Below are positions 34,433 through 46,079 of a stretch of DNA of 64,000 nt, piece after piece (within the stretch, counting starts at the first letter, position 1; each line of letters opens with the position of its first letter). Made by a program: the position numbers and the translations under genes. The stretch is from NCBI GenBank assembly GCA_047967505.1, contig CM106540.1. One strand, 5' to 3'. The notes beneath the pieces are model-generated. The model searched no databases. It worked only from the letters and a program-made list of their open reading frames with translations, and was not told the DNA's origin. Source of the stretch: Dipteris shenzhenensis. Taxonomy: Eukaryota > Polypodiophyta > Polypodiopsida > Gleicheniales.

Positions 34433-37400
34433 TTGGATTCTGGTGCTTCATTCCATGTTACTCCCCATAGGGAATGGTTCTCCACTTATGATAGTGGAAA
34501 GACAGGTTGTGTGCATCTTGGAAATGACTATGCATGTGACATAGTGGGAGCAGGTGACATAAAGTTTTCTTTTGCAAATGGGTCTGCATTTGTTTTGAAA
34601 CATGTGAGACATGTGCCTAAGCTGACCAAGAGTCTTATTTCAGTGGGTCAGCTAGATGATGCTGGTTTTCACACTACTTTTGGCTTTCAAAGTTGGAAAA
34701 TTCAAAAGGGCTCTATGCTTTTGGCCAGGGGTGCCAAGTGTGGGACTTTGTATCCCTTACATGTATCAGGGGTATTTGATCATGTTGTTGCAATAACCGA
34801 GCAGCCAAGCACTTCTTTGTGGCATTGCAGGTTGGGGCACATGAGCCAGAATGGAATGAAACTCTTATGCCGTTTGGGTTATGTACCGCATTTGAGTTTC
34901 TCTGATTTTGAATTTTGTGAGCACTGTCTCTATGGGAAGCAGACTAAATCAGCCCATAAAAGAAAAGGAAAGAAAGAGTTTGAAATGCTTGATTTGGTGC
35001 ATTCAGACATATGTGGTCCCATGCCTACACGGTCATTAGGCGGGGCTGAATACTATGTGACATTCATTGATGATGCAACTAGGAAAGTGTGGGCTTATGC
35101 TATAGCTCGGAAGAGTGATGTGTTCCAGGTATTTCAGAAATGGCTGGCCTTGGTTGAGAATCAGTCAGGTAGAACGCTTAAATGCCTATGGACTGACAAT
35201 GGTGGAGAGTATCTCTCTCATGACTTTCAGCATTTCTGTGATACACGTGGGATTAAGAGGGAGCTCACATCCCCTCGTACTCCAGAGCAAAATCCAGTTG
35301 TAGAAAAGATGAACCGTATCATTCAAGAAAGGTTGCAATGCATGCTTTCCAATGCAAGTCTTTCTGGTGGTTTTTGGGCTGAGGCAATGAAGACTGCAGT
35401 GCATGTGATCAATAGATCACCTAGTAAGAGTTTGGATGGTGGTATTCCTGAAGAGGCATGGAGCGACAAGAAGCCCTCTTACTCTCATTTGCGTATATTT
35501 GGGTGTGAGGCATATGCACATGTGCCAAAAGAGCTTCGAAAGAAGCTAGATCCTAAGTCTAGGAAATGCATCTTTCTGGGTTATGGTGAAAGTGGAGAGA
35601 TGGGCTATCGTCTCTGGGATCCAGAAGCAAAGAAGATCATACGCAGCCATGATGTGGTCTTCAATGAGAAAAAGATGCATAAGGCACCCATGAGGGATGT
35701 GGAAATGAGGAGAATCACTTTCCAGGATGTGAATCCACTTGCATATGTTGATAGACAGCAAGCTGTCCATGCACCAAATGTGCAAGAAATGGTGCCACCA
35801 AGTACTCCCATAGGTATACAATCAAGGGTAGATGATGGATCATCTATTGGTGGAAATGATGAGCCAAATGTGGCTGATATGCAAATGGGATAGCAAGCTG
35901 AAATGCCCTTGAGAAGATCATCTAGAGTGTCTAGACCGCCTAATAGGTTTGTTCCAGGGGTAGACTATGTGATGCTTACTGATTGCGGGGAGCCTTCTTG
36001 CTACAAAGAGGCTATGATGCGTGAGGATCAACGCAAGTGGGAGTATGCTATGCAATCAGAGATGAGTTCACTTATGAAGAATAAGACTTGGGACTTGGTT
36101 TCTTTGCCACATGGAAAGAAAGCATTGCCATGTAAATGGGTCTACAAAATGAAGGTCACAGGTGATGATGTGCCTAGGTACAAGGCCCGATTGGTTGCTA
36201 AAGGGTTCAAGCAAGAGAAGGGTGTGGACTTTGATGAGATATTCTCTCCGGTTGTGAAGATGACCACACTTAGATGCATGCGTGGACTAGTGGCATTAGA
36301 GGATATGGAGCTTATGCAGATGGATGTCAAGACAGATTTCTTGCATGGGGATTTGCATGAGGAAATTTACATGGTGCAGCCAGAAGGCTTTGAAGAAAAG
36401 GGCAAAGAGCATTTAGTTTGCAAGCTAAAGAAGAGTCTCTATGGTCTTAAGCAAGCACCTAGAGAATGGTATCAGAAGTTTGATGCTTTCATTCGGTCCT
36501 AGGGTTTTAGAAGGAGTGAAATTGATCACTGCCTCTACACTAAAAGGGCTAAGGATAATAGCCGGATAATCTTGGCACTATATGTGGATGATATGCTATT
36601 GGCTAGCAAGAATACTTATGAGCTAGATGCATTAAAGGCCAAGTTGCATGAGGCCTTTGATATGAAGGATTTGGGAATTGCAGGTCATATTCTTGGTATG
36701 CGCATCACGCGTGATCGGAGTAGGAAACTCCTTTGGCTTTCACAAAAAGAGTATGTTACAAAAGTATTGCAGCATTTCAATATGGAGGGGGGGAAGGCAG
36801 TGAGTACTCCATTGCCTCCATATGTGAAACTGAGTCATACAGATAGTCCCAAATCAGATGAGGAGAGGGCCATGATGGCCAAGGTTCCTTATGCATCAGC
36901 AGTTGGGGGTCTTATGTATGCTATGATAGCTACTAGACCAGACATTGCATTTGCAGTGGGAGTTGTTAGCCGATATATGGCTAATCCAGGAAAGAGGCAT
37001 TGGGAGGCAGTTAAGTGCATCATGAGGTACATGAAGGGTACCAAGGAGATGTGCATTTGCTTTGGTAAAGGAGACATGCGTGTACTTGGGTACACAGATT
37101 CAGACTATGTAGGGCATGTGGATAGTAGGAGATACACTTTTGGTTATGTGTTCACCTTTGCAGGTGGTGCAGTGTCGTGGATGTCTTGTGCACAGAAGTG
37201 CATGGCTTTGTCTACCACAGAGGCTGAGTATGTTGCAGCCACAGAGGGTTGCAAGGAGGCTATATGGCTTGATCGGCTAGTGGGAGATTTGGGGATTCAT
37301 ACAGGTGTACTGACATTGCATAGTGATTCCATGAGTGCTATTCAGCTAGCACAGAATCCGGTCTTTCATGCAAAGACCAAACACATTGAGGTCAGGTACC

Positions 37401-37540
37401 ATTTCATCAGGGAGGTACTTGAGGACAAGTGCATAGAGCTTGTCAAGGTTAATACAGATGATAACCCTACAGATATGCTGACGAAGAGTCTACCTAGTCA
37501 GCGGTTTGAGTATTGTCATGTATTGATGGGCATTGGATAG
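34433..37540 (+). pseudogene. copia Pol (protease, integrase, RT, RNase H), disrupted
   Basis: In order: protease LDSGASFHV (34433), the GAG-pre-integrase motif LWHCRLGHMS (about 34817), integrase core HSDICGPM...WTDNGGEY...SPRTPEQNPVVEKMNR, and RT KWVYKMK, VKTDFLHGDL, LKKSLYGLKQAPREW, then YVDDMLL (about 36580). RNase H shows TDSDYVGHVDSRR and STTEAEYVAA, ending at the TAG at 37538. Stops at 35891 and 36500 are consistent with CAG-to-TAG changes. Unusual residues: PEQNPVVEKMNR where PQQNGVAERMNR is usual, and DVKTDFLHG where DVKTAFLHG is usual. Confidence 0.93.
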
Positions 37541-37582
37541 TATGCTCACTGGTTGTTCTCCCTTAAAGGCACATTGTCCTTT

Positions 37583-37593
37583 AAGTGGGAGGT
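37583..37593 (+). other. polypurine tract
   Basis: AAGTGGGAGGT lies immediately before the 3' LTR. It fits the usual plant copia pattern aagtgggag and marks plus-strand DNA synthesis. Confidence 0.75.
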
Positions 37594-37763
37594 TGTGGGG
37601 GTTAAAGGTCACTGTGCCTTAACCCCGGTTATGTACAATACTCAAATACATATATAAATGAATGAAAAAGAAGATTAGGGTGGTTCTGCACCCACAAAAC
37701 TTTTGTGGCTCTCTGTCTCTCTCTCTCCTTCTTCCATTCTTGCTTCCATTGAGAGCACTCTCA
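37594..37763 (+). repeat. 3' LTR of the copia element
   Basis: 170 bp, about 97% identical to the 5' LTR. Differences cluster around cacccac-aaaactt and the final attctt-cttcca region. Confidence 0.92.
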
Positions 37764-38060
37764 GACAGTGAGTCAAAATCAATGAAATGATCCCAAATTC
37801 AAGAATGAAGGGGTTTCTAAACTCTTGAAGTGCAATGGACACCAAAAGTAGGAAATGGTTGCCTCTACATGTCATTTTGGATTTTAGTCATCGTAAAGGA
37901 ATAGGGGAATCATTTTTAAAAATATTTTTGCTCCAAAACCCACCTTCAGGCTTGTAAAAAACCACTCAAAGACTTCTTTAAACCACTTGTAGGCTTCTAC
38001 AAGGTTCCAATACCAACTAGGTAGCTCAAATAAGCTCCCACGGGCTTGCAGACTCCAGGA
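37764..38060 (-). mobile_element. inverted leader of the older copia element (right part)
   Basis: On the minus strand this continues the leader match that stopped at 31865. The words tgagtcaaaatc, atgaaatga-cccaa, ttcaagaatgaaggg and gcaatggacacc are reverse complements of the 32290-32410 leader. Similarity fades beyond about 37930. It ends next to a plus-strand Gag fragment of the same family at about 38065. Confidence 0.7.
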
Positions 38061-38064
38061 AACA

Positions 38065-39667
38065 GCTATGTCTAAGGATGATTGGAATGAGTTGGATGCA
38101 TTAGCAAAGTCTACTATTAGACTTCACCATGCAGAGTTAGTTTATTTCACACTAGTAAATGAGTAGACTACAGAAGATTTGTGGAAGAAGTTATGTGCCA
38201 CTTATGAGAAGGAAACTACCTCTAATAAAGTTTACCTTATGAAGAGGTTGTTTGAGCTAAAAATGAAGGAAGGGGTCTCTATTGCTTCTCACTTAAATGA
38301 ATTCAATTTTATTTTCAACCAACTTCAAGATCAGAAGCTGAATTTTGATGCAGAGACTAAGGCAATATTCCTCTTGTGTTCATTGCCATCCTCATGGGAT
38401 ACCTTCCATATAAGTGTCATTAACTCTGCACTTGGTGGAGTACTAAAATTTGATGTTGTGGGTAGCTTGTTGGACGAGGAGATTAGACAAAAATACATGG
38501 ATGGCAACAAGCAGGATGCAGCCTTAAATGTGCAAAGGGACATATCACAATTCAAGGGGAAGTCCCAAGAAAGAGGGAAGTCTTGTAGTAAATCCAAGGC
38601 ACAAAACATTGAGTGTTACCATTGTGGCAAGAAGTGCCACATGTAAAAGGATTGCTACAAGATCTAAAGAGAGCAAAAGGATAAAAAGAATGCAAGTTGG
38701 GGTGCAAATAAGAAGGAAGAGAGTCCAAGGGAGGACAAAGGAAAAGTGAAGATCGAGGAGATTAATGTAGCCATTCATTGATGATAGTGACAATGACATT
38801 CTCTTCATATCTAGTCTACCTGCAAACTTGCTTTTACCACTTCACATGATGCATATTCCTAGGATTGGATTTTGGATTCTGGTGCTTCATTCCATGTTAC
38901 TCCCCATAGGAAATGGTTCTCCACTTATGACAATGGAAAGACAGGTTTTGTACATCTTGGAAATAACTATGCATGTGATAGTGGGAGTAGGTGACATGAA
39001 GTTTTCTTTTGCAAATGGGTTCGCTTTTGTTTTGAAAAAAGTGAGACATGTGCCTAAGCTGACCAAGAATCTCATTTCAGTGGGTCAGCTAGATGATGCT
39101 CATTTTCAGACCACCTTTGGCTTTCGGAGTTGGAAAATTCACAAGGGCTCTATGGCTTTGGCAAGAGGTGCCAAGTGTGGGACATTGTATCCCTTACATG
39201 TATCAGGGGTGTCTGATCATATTGTTGTAATAACAAAGCAGCCAAGTACTTCTTTGTTCCATTACAAGTTGGGCCATATGAGCCAAATCAGAATGAAACT
39301 CATATGCCATTTGGGTTATGTATTGCATTTGTGTTTTTCTAATTTTGAATTTTGTGAGGACTATCTCTATGGGAAGTAGACTAAATCATCCTATAAAAGA
39401 AGGGGAAAGAAAGAGCTTGAAAGTGTTGATTTGGTGCATTCAGATGTATGTGGTCCCACGCCTACACGGTCATTAGGTGGGTCTGAATACTATGTGACCT
39501 TCATTGATGATTCAACTAGGAAAGTGTGGGCTTATGCTATAGCTTGGAAGAGTGATGTGTTCCAGGTATTTCAAAAATGGTTGGCTTTGGTTTAAAATTG
39601 GTCAAGTAGAATGCTTAAATGCCTATGGAGTCACAATGGTGGAGAGTATCTCTCTAATGACTTTTAG
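38065..39667 (+). pseudogene. truncated older copia gag-protease-integrase fragment
   Basis: It corresponds to 33629-35229 of the complete element and belongs to the same family. Gag runs from MSKDDWNELDALAK through LWKKLCATYEKE, with the zinc knuckle degraded (CYHCGKKCHM followed by TAA-type stops at about 38645). Then come the protease region WILDSGASFHV (about 38868), the pre-integrase LFHYKLGHMS and the integrase start VHSDVCGP. Several stops and frameshifts are present. It breaks off inside the integrase after EYLSNDF at 39667, where unrelated DNA begins. Confidence 0.88.
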
Positions 39668-41100
39668 CTAGGAAAGTAGAGGTTGCATGTAGAATATTTT
39701 CATGTGTGCATATGATAGCATCCAAAACTGGATTTTTTGTGTGAAAAGAATCATAGTATTATGTGTGTGCGTGATCATAGTGACTACATAGAGGAAGCAT
39801 GTACAATGAGTAGAATACAACTTATGATCATGTACATAAATGTGCATTTTCCCCTCTTAAGTTGTGGGTCATCCTTTGCCTTTGGTAATAAAACCCAGAA
39901 GATAAGCTGAAGGGAAGAGGAAGGAAATCCAAAAAATAAGATGCCCACTTAGTGATCACTTCATGATCACTTCTTAACAATGAAGATCATTTTTTGGCTA
40001 AAACTAGCAAAGCCATTGTTTCTGAGTGACCAAAGGCTAAAAATATGGGGCCAAAGGTGCAAGTACGATACTTTGCTCTAGTGAAGAAAAGACCCAAAAA
40101 ATTCACAAGGCATGGAAGGCTATCAAACCTGTGTGCTCAACTATCATGAGATGAAGGTGATCTAATGTGTGCATGGCTAAACATCCATCAGCATATGATG
40201 TAGCATCTATCAAAGGATCAAGGTGGAGCTAATAAAATAAAGGCCTGGAAGCCTAAAATATCACTAAAAATGCATATGATATCCTTGAGGCATATGAGGT
40301 GCTGAATGCTGATGTTGGAATAGATCTGTAATCCTGGATCCAACCACTAATCTGCATCAAGTATGGACTATATACAACAACCATAAGTGCATGCTAAAAA
40401 CACTACGGTTCCCCAGGTTGTGCTATGGCTGAACCTGATGATGTCCATTGCACTAGGGGAGGACTACACCGATGCATAATTGTCCTCATGCTGAGGAATG
40501 ATATACTGATCAAAATAGGTGGTGGTCACTAGATCCAAGAGTGGTGTAATGTGGCATGACTGAGCCGATGTTGGAATTTCCTAGAGACTGATCTATTGAT
40601 CTATTCTACTAATGGAAAATATGTCCAAAGATGTAATCTACTTCATATTAGATGTGAAAGCATCAATGATGGATGATGGAATGAAGTCACGTGAGGAGCT
40701 GAATGCACTGTGGCATGTATCTCTACATGTTGTAGAAGATGTGAGTGCCTTACCTGTTGTTGACTACATGTTAGCACCTGCACTACCTACTATCAACACT
40801 TACGATTGAAAACTACATGATCATAACTAAACTCTTGATGTGTATTTGCATCTGGTAGGACAATAAATGGAGTTGGATCCATGCATGAATGTGATTGTTG
40901 TACATCATTGGAATCAAATTGTGCTGATGTAGATGGGATTGCCTCATGCTGAGGGCTTACCATCAAATGTACGTCATGCCGAGGGCTTACCGAGAAATGT
41001 GCATGATCAAAAAGTGTGGGTTTCCCTAAAAAACTAACCTCCTTCTCCATGGGAGTAGCACTTCTTCTCATTATTTCCCATAGGAAAATATATGTTTAAA
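39668..41100. other. no gene recognised
   Basis: Non-coding DNA. A 30-bp phrase containing atgctgagggcttacc is doubled at about 40945-41005. A minus-strand frame at 40793-41071 and a plus-strand one at 40612-40809 have no recognisable motif. Confidence 0.45.
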
Positions 41101-41101
41101 A

Positions 41102-41106
<5 letters not shown>

Positions 41107-41156
<50 letters not shown>
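41107..41156. repeat. CT microsatellite
   Basis: About 25 CT dinucleotides. Confidence 0.95.
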
Positions 41157-41160
<4 letters not shown>

Positions 41161-41484
41161 GAAAATATAATATTTTTCTCCATCACATAGTCATATGTGT
41201 TGTCTCTCTCCCTTGAGTGTCTTCCTCACAGTGCATACACACATGGAAACTCAAACATAGGAGATCCCCCTCCCTTCTCTTTCTCATGTACACCTTACAC
41301 ACATACATGCACACATCCTCAATATAGACTTCCTTTCATACACAAATGGATTCTCTCTTGTGTATCTCACTTCACACACATAGACACACATGCACACATG
41401 CATACATACATATATTTAGATACCAATTAAGCTTTGACATTGGCTTTAGTTGAGGGAAAACATTTATTGTGGCTATGCATGATC

Positions 41485-41489
<5 letters not shown>

Positions 41490-41555
<66 letters not shown>
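41490..41555. repeat. CT microsatellite
   Basis: About 33 dinucleotides with a single TT interruption, ending in a short GT run. Confidence 0.95.
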
Positions 41556-41882
41556 GTGTGTGCTTAGCCATTGGTCAATTAATGTGCTAGCAAGCAATAA
41601 ATTTAATGTATATATTAAAAAACCATAAAACCTTTTATAAGAGGATTTTTTGTATTTTGGACCTGATCTCTTAAATCATTTAGTAAGAAAAAAAGTAATT
41701 TTGTGAGCATGGCAAACTCATAGGTGTGTTTAATTGAAGTTTTGTTGCTTTTCATGAATTATAGTGGAGTGATGGCCAGGGCCTGGGAGGCCCACAAAAA
41801 TTTATTCAATTTTAAAATACAAAAAATTAAACCTCCCTCCACCCCTCCAAATTCAAATTTCCATAGTCATTTTTGCCTCACC

Positions 41883-41886
<4 letters not shown>

Positions 41887-41958
<72 letters not shown>
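41887..41958. repeat. compound CT/AC microsatellite
   Basis: About 22 CT dinucleotides pass directly into about 14 AC dinucleotides. Confidence 0.95.
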
Positions 41959-41961
<3 letters not shown>

Positions 41962-43440
41962 TTTTGCTTTAAAAGTTCTCTCACTTTCACAAGCACACAC
42001 ACTTCCATTTTCCACACATTCACTATAATGTTACCACCAAAACAAACCCTTTTGACCCTGATTGTAACCTCTACAACCCCTAGTTCAACATTTCTTCATT
42101 ATCCCCTTCTAACCCTATCTTAGCCCTTCTTTATGTTAAATTTAATGAGTAGCCTCCTATAATTTGTTTCTCTTAAATAGGTAGATGCATCTATTAAATT
42201 GAGTTATGGACATTACCCCCCTTTCCCCCCCTACCTCTCTTGTCTTTGAAAACCCCTCCAATTATTCTTTGCCCTAACTAATCCTTAGTCAAAGATATCC
42301 CCCTCCTTATTATTTTCATTTTAAGTAGTATTTAATCCCTAAATTAGTAAGCCCCCCCTTAATCCTCTCTAATAATTTCCACCTACTGATGTATTATAAC
42401 AACCTAACCTAACTATTAAAAATTAACCCCCTCTTTATTTTATGGTTTAGGTAATAGTTACTCATATATGACTTCTTTATGTGATTGTATGGGATAATTT
42501 AAGTACAATCTTCATTGCACCTTTTACTTTTGTTATGCATTTCATAATTGTTTTCCTTAATTCCCCCCCACCCCCCCCAAAGTCTTTTCCTCTTGCGTGC
42601 TTACCCTGCTAGCCTCTAAGTGGTGATCCTGCTATTGATTAATTTTCTTCCCTCCCACTGCCTTCTTATAGGTCTTTCTTGTTTTTTGCCCTTGGTAGCT
42701 CTATATTTATGAACAATGCCAAGTGGGATCCTATAGAATGAGGCTGGCTATTCATATAGGAAGCGTGATAACGTAGTGGGTCTGATTTAGCATTAGCACA
42801 ATGACTAGAATTATTAAAGAAGTGATTGATTAGCATTAGCAATGGAATAGCCATACTTGTGACTCTGGCCACGTGCTTGTGAGTGAGTGACTCAATGAGG
42901 TGATTATAGGTGGCAGACTCCTAGACCCTAATCACCTAGTTGGAACAAACTGAACCTAAGTTGAGTAGAGGATTTTTCAATGAATGGTTAGGGATCTCTT
43001 CCAACTAAGGATGAAGTGGACTTGATCACAATCTATTTTCACCTACGATATCAACTCCCTATTCTCATCAAGACCGAGTGCATGGACAATGGACTAAATA
43101 CTTTAAGACCTGAAGTACCTGACATCTCTCTAGGATGCGTACTTGCTTAGAGCACCTGTAAAAAGTGTGGAGAGCTACGTACTTGAAGCATGCATAAATG
43201 ATGTTGCGAGTTTATTGGTATCAAATTGCTTTGGCTAAGCACCTTCCTCAACTGACAGTAGGACTGCTTGAAGCTCATCATAAATTTGAGGAATCCCTTG
43301 AGTCCCTATGGTTCTTGCGAGGAGGTAGTGCTTTCCTCCAATGTTTATGGCACATAAACGATGGCATGTTCTTGTGGGTATGTCCCCTTTTTACGAAAAG
43401 GTTCTTATGGATCTACCTTTTTCATTGCTAATACCAAGGT
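41959..43440. other. no gene recognised
   Basis: C-rich pyrimidine blocks (42205-42260 and 42560-42590, the latter with runs of 8 or more C) alternate with AT-rich DNA. No coding family is visible. A plus-strand frame at 43198-43431 has no recognisable motif. Confidence 0.45.
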
Positions 43441-43479
43441 AGAGGTCGGAGGCTAAGGTTGATGGGAGGAACTTTGGAA

Positions 43480-44640
43480 TCTAGTGAGCCTCATGTTTCC
43501 CTTTTACTGCAGTAGGTTCTTGTGTTACTATCCCATGTTTAGGGACATGTTCTTCTATAAGTACTGGAACTACTCGTGTAGCTGATTCTTGTAGTTTAAT
43601 CACACAAGGATATAAGGGAGGTTCTTGTAGACATATCTTAGCCATAGTTTTCTGTGACGTTCTAGTAGTAGGTTCTTGTGTGTCAACCATATTTTTGGAG
43701 GTAAGTTCTTATGGTACTACTATGTCTTTTGCCATAGATGATGCTGAGGGCTTCTTGGCATTAATAGGAGACCTATGAGTCTTAGGCACCCATATGAGGT
43801 TGTGGCCAAATCCTTGAGCCTCTAGCAATTTCTTGGAGATCCACTAGAATGGTACTTTCATCACCCTTTTGTTGGCTTGCATCTTTAAGAAGTGGCTTTC
43901 CGCAGTCATGCAGCTTGAACCTTTGTAGAGCTAGGACAGAGTGGGGAGGCAAAGCTGCATACTTACTTTGGCCTTGTGTAGTCTTTGACGTAGAAGGAGC
44001 TGCAGTAGATCCATTGCCCTTTGTAGCTATAGCTGCTGTAGTTACTTTTGGGATGGTGACTATATAAGGAAGCTTCTATTGGGGCTGATGGACTCTTGGG
44101 CCTTTTGTTGGCCTTTTGTACTATAGGGAATACTAGACTAGAGGTCCCAATATCGTTTGTGATGACTAAGGTGCGAACATTGTCAATCAATTTGGAAGTT
44201 ATCTACCCAACACCATGTCCTTCCAAGGATAACATGTTCATCCATAGCACCTGTTGTTGGCATAACATAGAATCTACTAGCCATGGAATGGTTATTTAAT
44301 GATAAAGGAATTTTGATACAACCTATAGCGGGCAAGATTTTTCCATCTTCTACACCATGATAGGCATAGGTTCAAGCATTACCTAGAATGTTAGGAGTCG
44401 GGTACACATCTCATATGAAATCAAGAAATGGCTAGCACCAGGGTCAATGAAGGCTTCGGCTGAGCATATGGTTTCCCTACACAATTTAAAATCCACTTAC
44501 ACCCTTGCTGGGCAATTATAAGATCTTCCATGGGGTTAAAACTCTCCACGGATGCTTTGCAAACAGTTATGAGCCCTAAATTTTTTGCTTTGGTTGATGT
44601 ATTCTCACTTCTACTATTGCTTGCCACTTTATTCGAGCGA
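43480..44640 (-). pseudogene. gypsy protease and spacer remnant
   Basis: On the minus strand, fragments in shifting frames read AEAFIDPGASHFLIS (retropepsin active site with DPGAS, about 44460-44420), then ASRFYVMPTTGAMDEHVILGRTWC (about 44285-44210). A segment ending LLEAQGFGHNLIWVPK (about 43835-43790) resembles the linker before RT. Many stops and frameshifts occur. No reverse transcriptase follows below 43480. Confidence 0.6.
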
Positions 44641-44689
44641 CTTCTTTTTTAAGTTCTTTTTCTCGGTGGATGGCTTGTAATGTTTGAAG

Positions 44690-45940
44690 CATTAATGGGC
44701 TGTAGTAGTACTTAAGCTTGCTACCATTACTGTAACCATCCATTTCGATACCCTCAAGGGTCGCAATTCTGCATGCCCCTTGGGGTGTGACTTATACAAC
44801 TTGATACGGACCCATTCCTTGATATTTTAGCTTATGCTTGGTGTTTCTTACGCTATATAACAGTGCAAGGTCACCTTCCTTTAGGTCCTTGTTTCAAAGG
44901 TTGTGGTAGGACCACTTCTTGTGGCATAGCTTCTCTGTTTTTATACCATAGGCTGCCCTTAATCTCATTTCATCCAGCTTTCAAGCTCGATGAACCTTCC
45001 AAGGATTGCCTCATCTGATATCCAATCCCTAACTGTGACTCTGACGCTTGGAACAATAAACTCCATCAACATGACTGCCTCTTCCCCAAATGCTAGGCTA
45101 AAGGGTGTGTAGTTTGTAGTGACCTTATACGCCATTCGATATGCCCATAGTGCTACGATAAGTTTGTGCTCCCAATCATTACAACTAGCCTCAAAAGTGC
45201 ATGTCATTGTGCAGCATAAGATCTTGTTTGAGCTTTCGGCTTTACCATTTGCTCAGGGATAATAGGGTGTGGATTTTTTTATGTACAATGAGGAACTCAC
45301 TCATCAATATACAAATCGTGTCAAAAGTTCCTATATGAGAATGTGATATCTGCTTTGGCCGTCCACTAGAAATCATAAGTGATAGAGGGCACACTTTGTA
45401 GCGGTTGTTCTCGCATCCACCTTCCATGTGGCTTTGGCCTTTGCCCACTTGGTGAAATAATATGTGGCCACTATAATGCAACGGGCCTAGTCCCTTTTGT
45501 GGCTGGAGTAATTAGACCTAAGTCTATTCCCCACTTTTCCAAGGGTTGGTTCGAGAGACTTCCGGTTAGAGACAGATAATCTTGGCTGTGAGGTATGGAG
45601 ACTTGTCGGTAGGGATCACAATGCTTGACAAATTTGGTTGCATTTGCGAAGAGCATTGGCCACCACAAACCTTACGGTAAGCTCTCCCATGAAGTGACCG
45701 CCTACAATACCTGAATGAGCTTCATCCAGAACTTCCATGAATTCATCTTCTCGAACACAATGGCACATAACTTTCCCCATCCGGTAATGTTGTCTGGCTA
45801 TTAATGGATATGGGGCTGCATCCTTGCTCAGTTTCCTGGCTCTATCTTTGTTGAGTGCCTTGTCCTAAGGGAATCCATTAGCTAAGAAGTGTCCGATCAA
45901 TTGTGCCCATTCCAAAATTAGATCAACCAAAAATAATGTG
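44690..45940 (-). pseudogene. gypsy integrase remnant
   Basis: The minus strand shows, in order, an H2C2 zinc region (EAHSGIVGGHFMGELT, about 45725-45680), WWPMLFANATKFVKHCD (45668 downward), WGIDLGLITPA, ATYYFTKWAKAKAT, PYYP-ANGKAESSNK (about 45250) and ALWAYRMAYKVTTNYTPFSL (about 45145). The C-terminal module follows (NTKHKLKYQGMGPYQVV, then ATLEGIEMDGYSNGSKLK, to about 44700). These are Ty3/gypsy integrase hallmarks. Frame changes and stops are frequent. Less than 100 bp separates its end from the protease remnant on the same strand, which is not the normal gypsy order. Confidence 0.8.
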
Positions 45941-46079
45941 GCATGAGTAAGGAAACCAATACAAGTATGACGGTCTAGCTAAGGTTAAGGAGGTGGACCT
46001 TGCTAATGAAGGCAAAACCAAGTTTATATAGCTGATGATCTAACCCCGAGCAAGAATAGGCCTTGGTTTCTCTTCTGCA

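Larger units (their letters stand above)
31866..37763 (+). mobile_element. complete but decayed Ty1/copia retrotransposon
   Basis: The element has terminal repeats of 171 and 170 bp, a primer site, a 1.4-kb leader, gag, protease, integrase, reverse transcriptase, RNase H and a polypurine tract, in copia order. The LTRs differ by about four substitutions and one indel, so insertion was moderately recent. The left flank ends GACAC and the right flank starts GACAG, an imperfect 5-bp target duplication (the uninterrupted site in the leader has gacacagtgagtc). Coding sequence is broken by one frameshift (near 33650) and in-frame stops at 33881, 34427, 35891 and 36500. The copy could move only with proteins supplied in trans. 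Confidence 0.93.

Noticed and set aside
36889-37095. Minus-strand frames inside the copia pol region (also 34059-34345, 35546-35821)
   Set aside because: They are antisense shadows of the well-supported plus-strand gag-pol.
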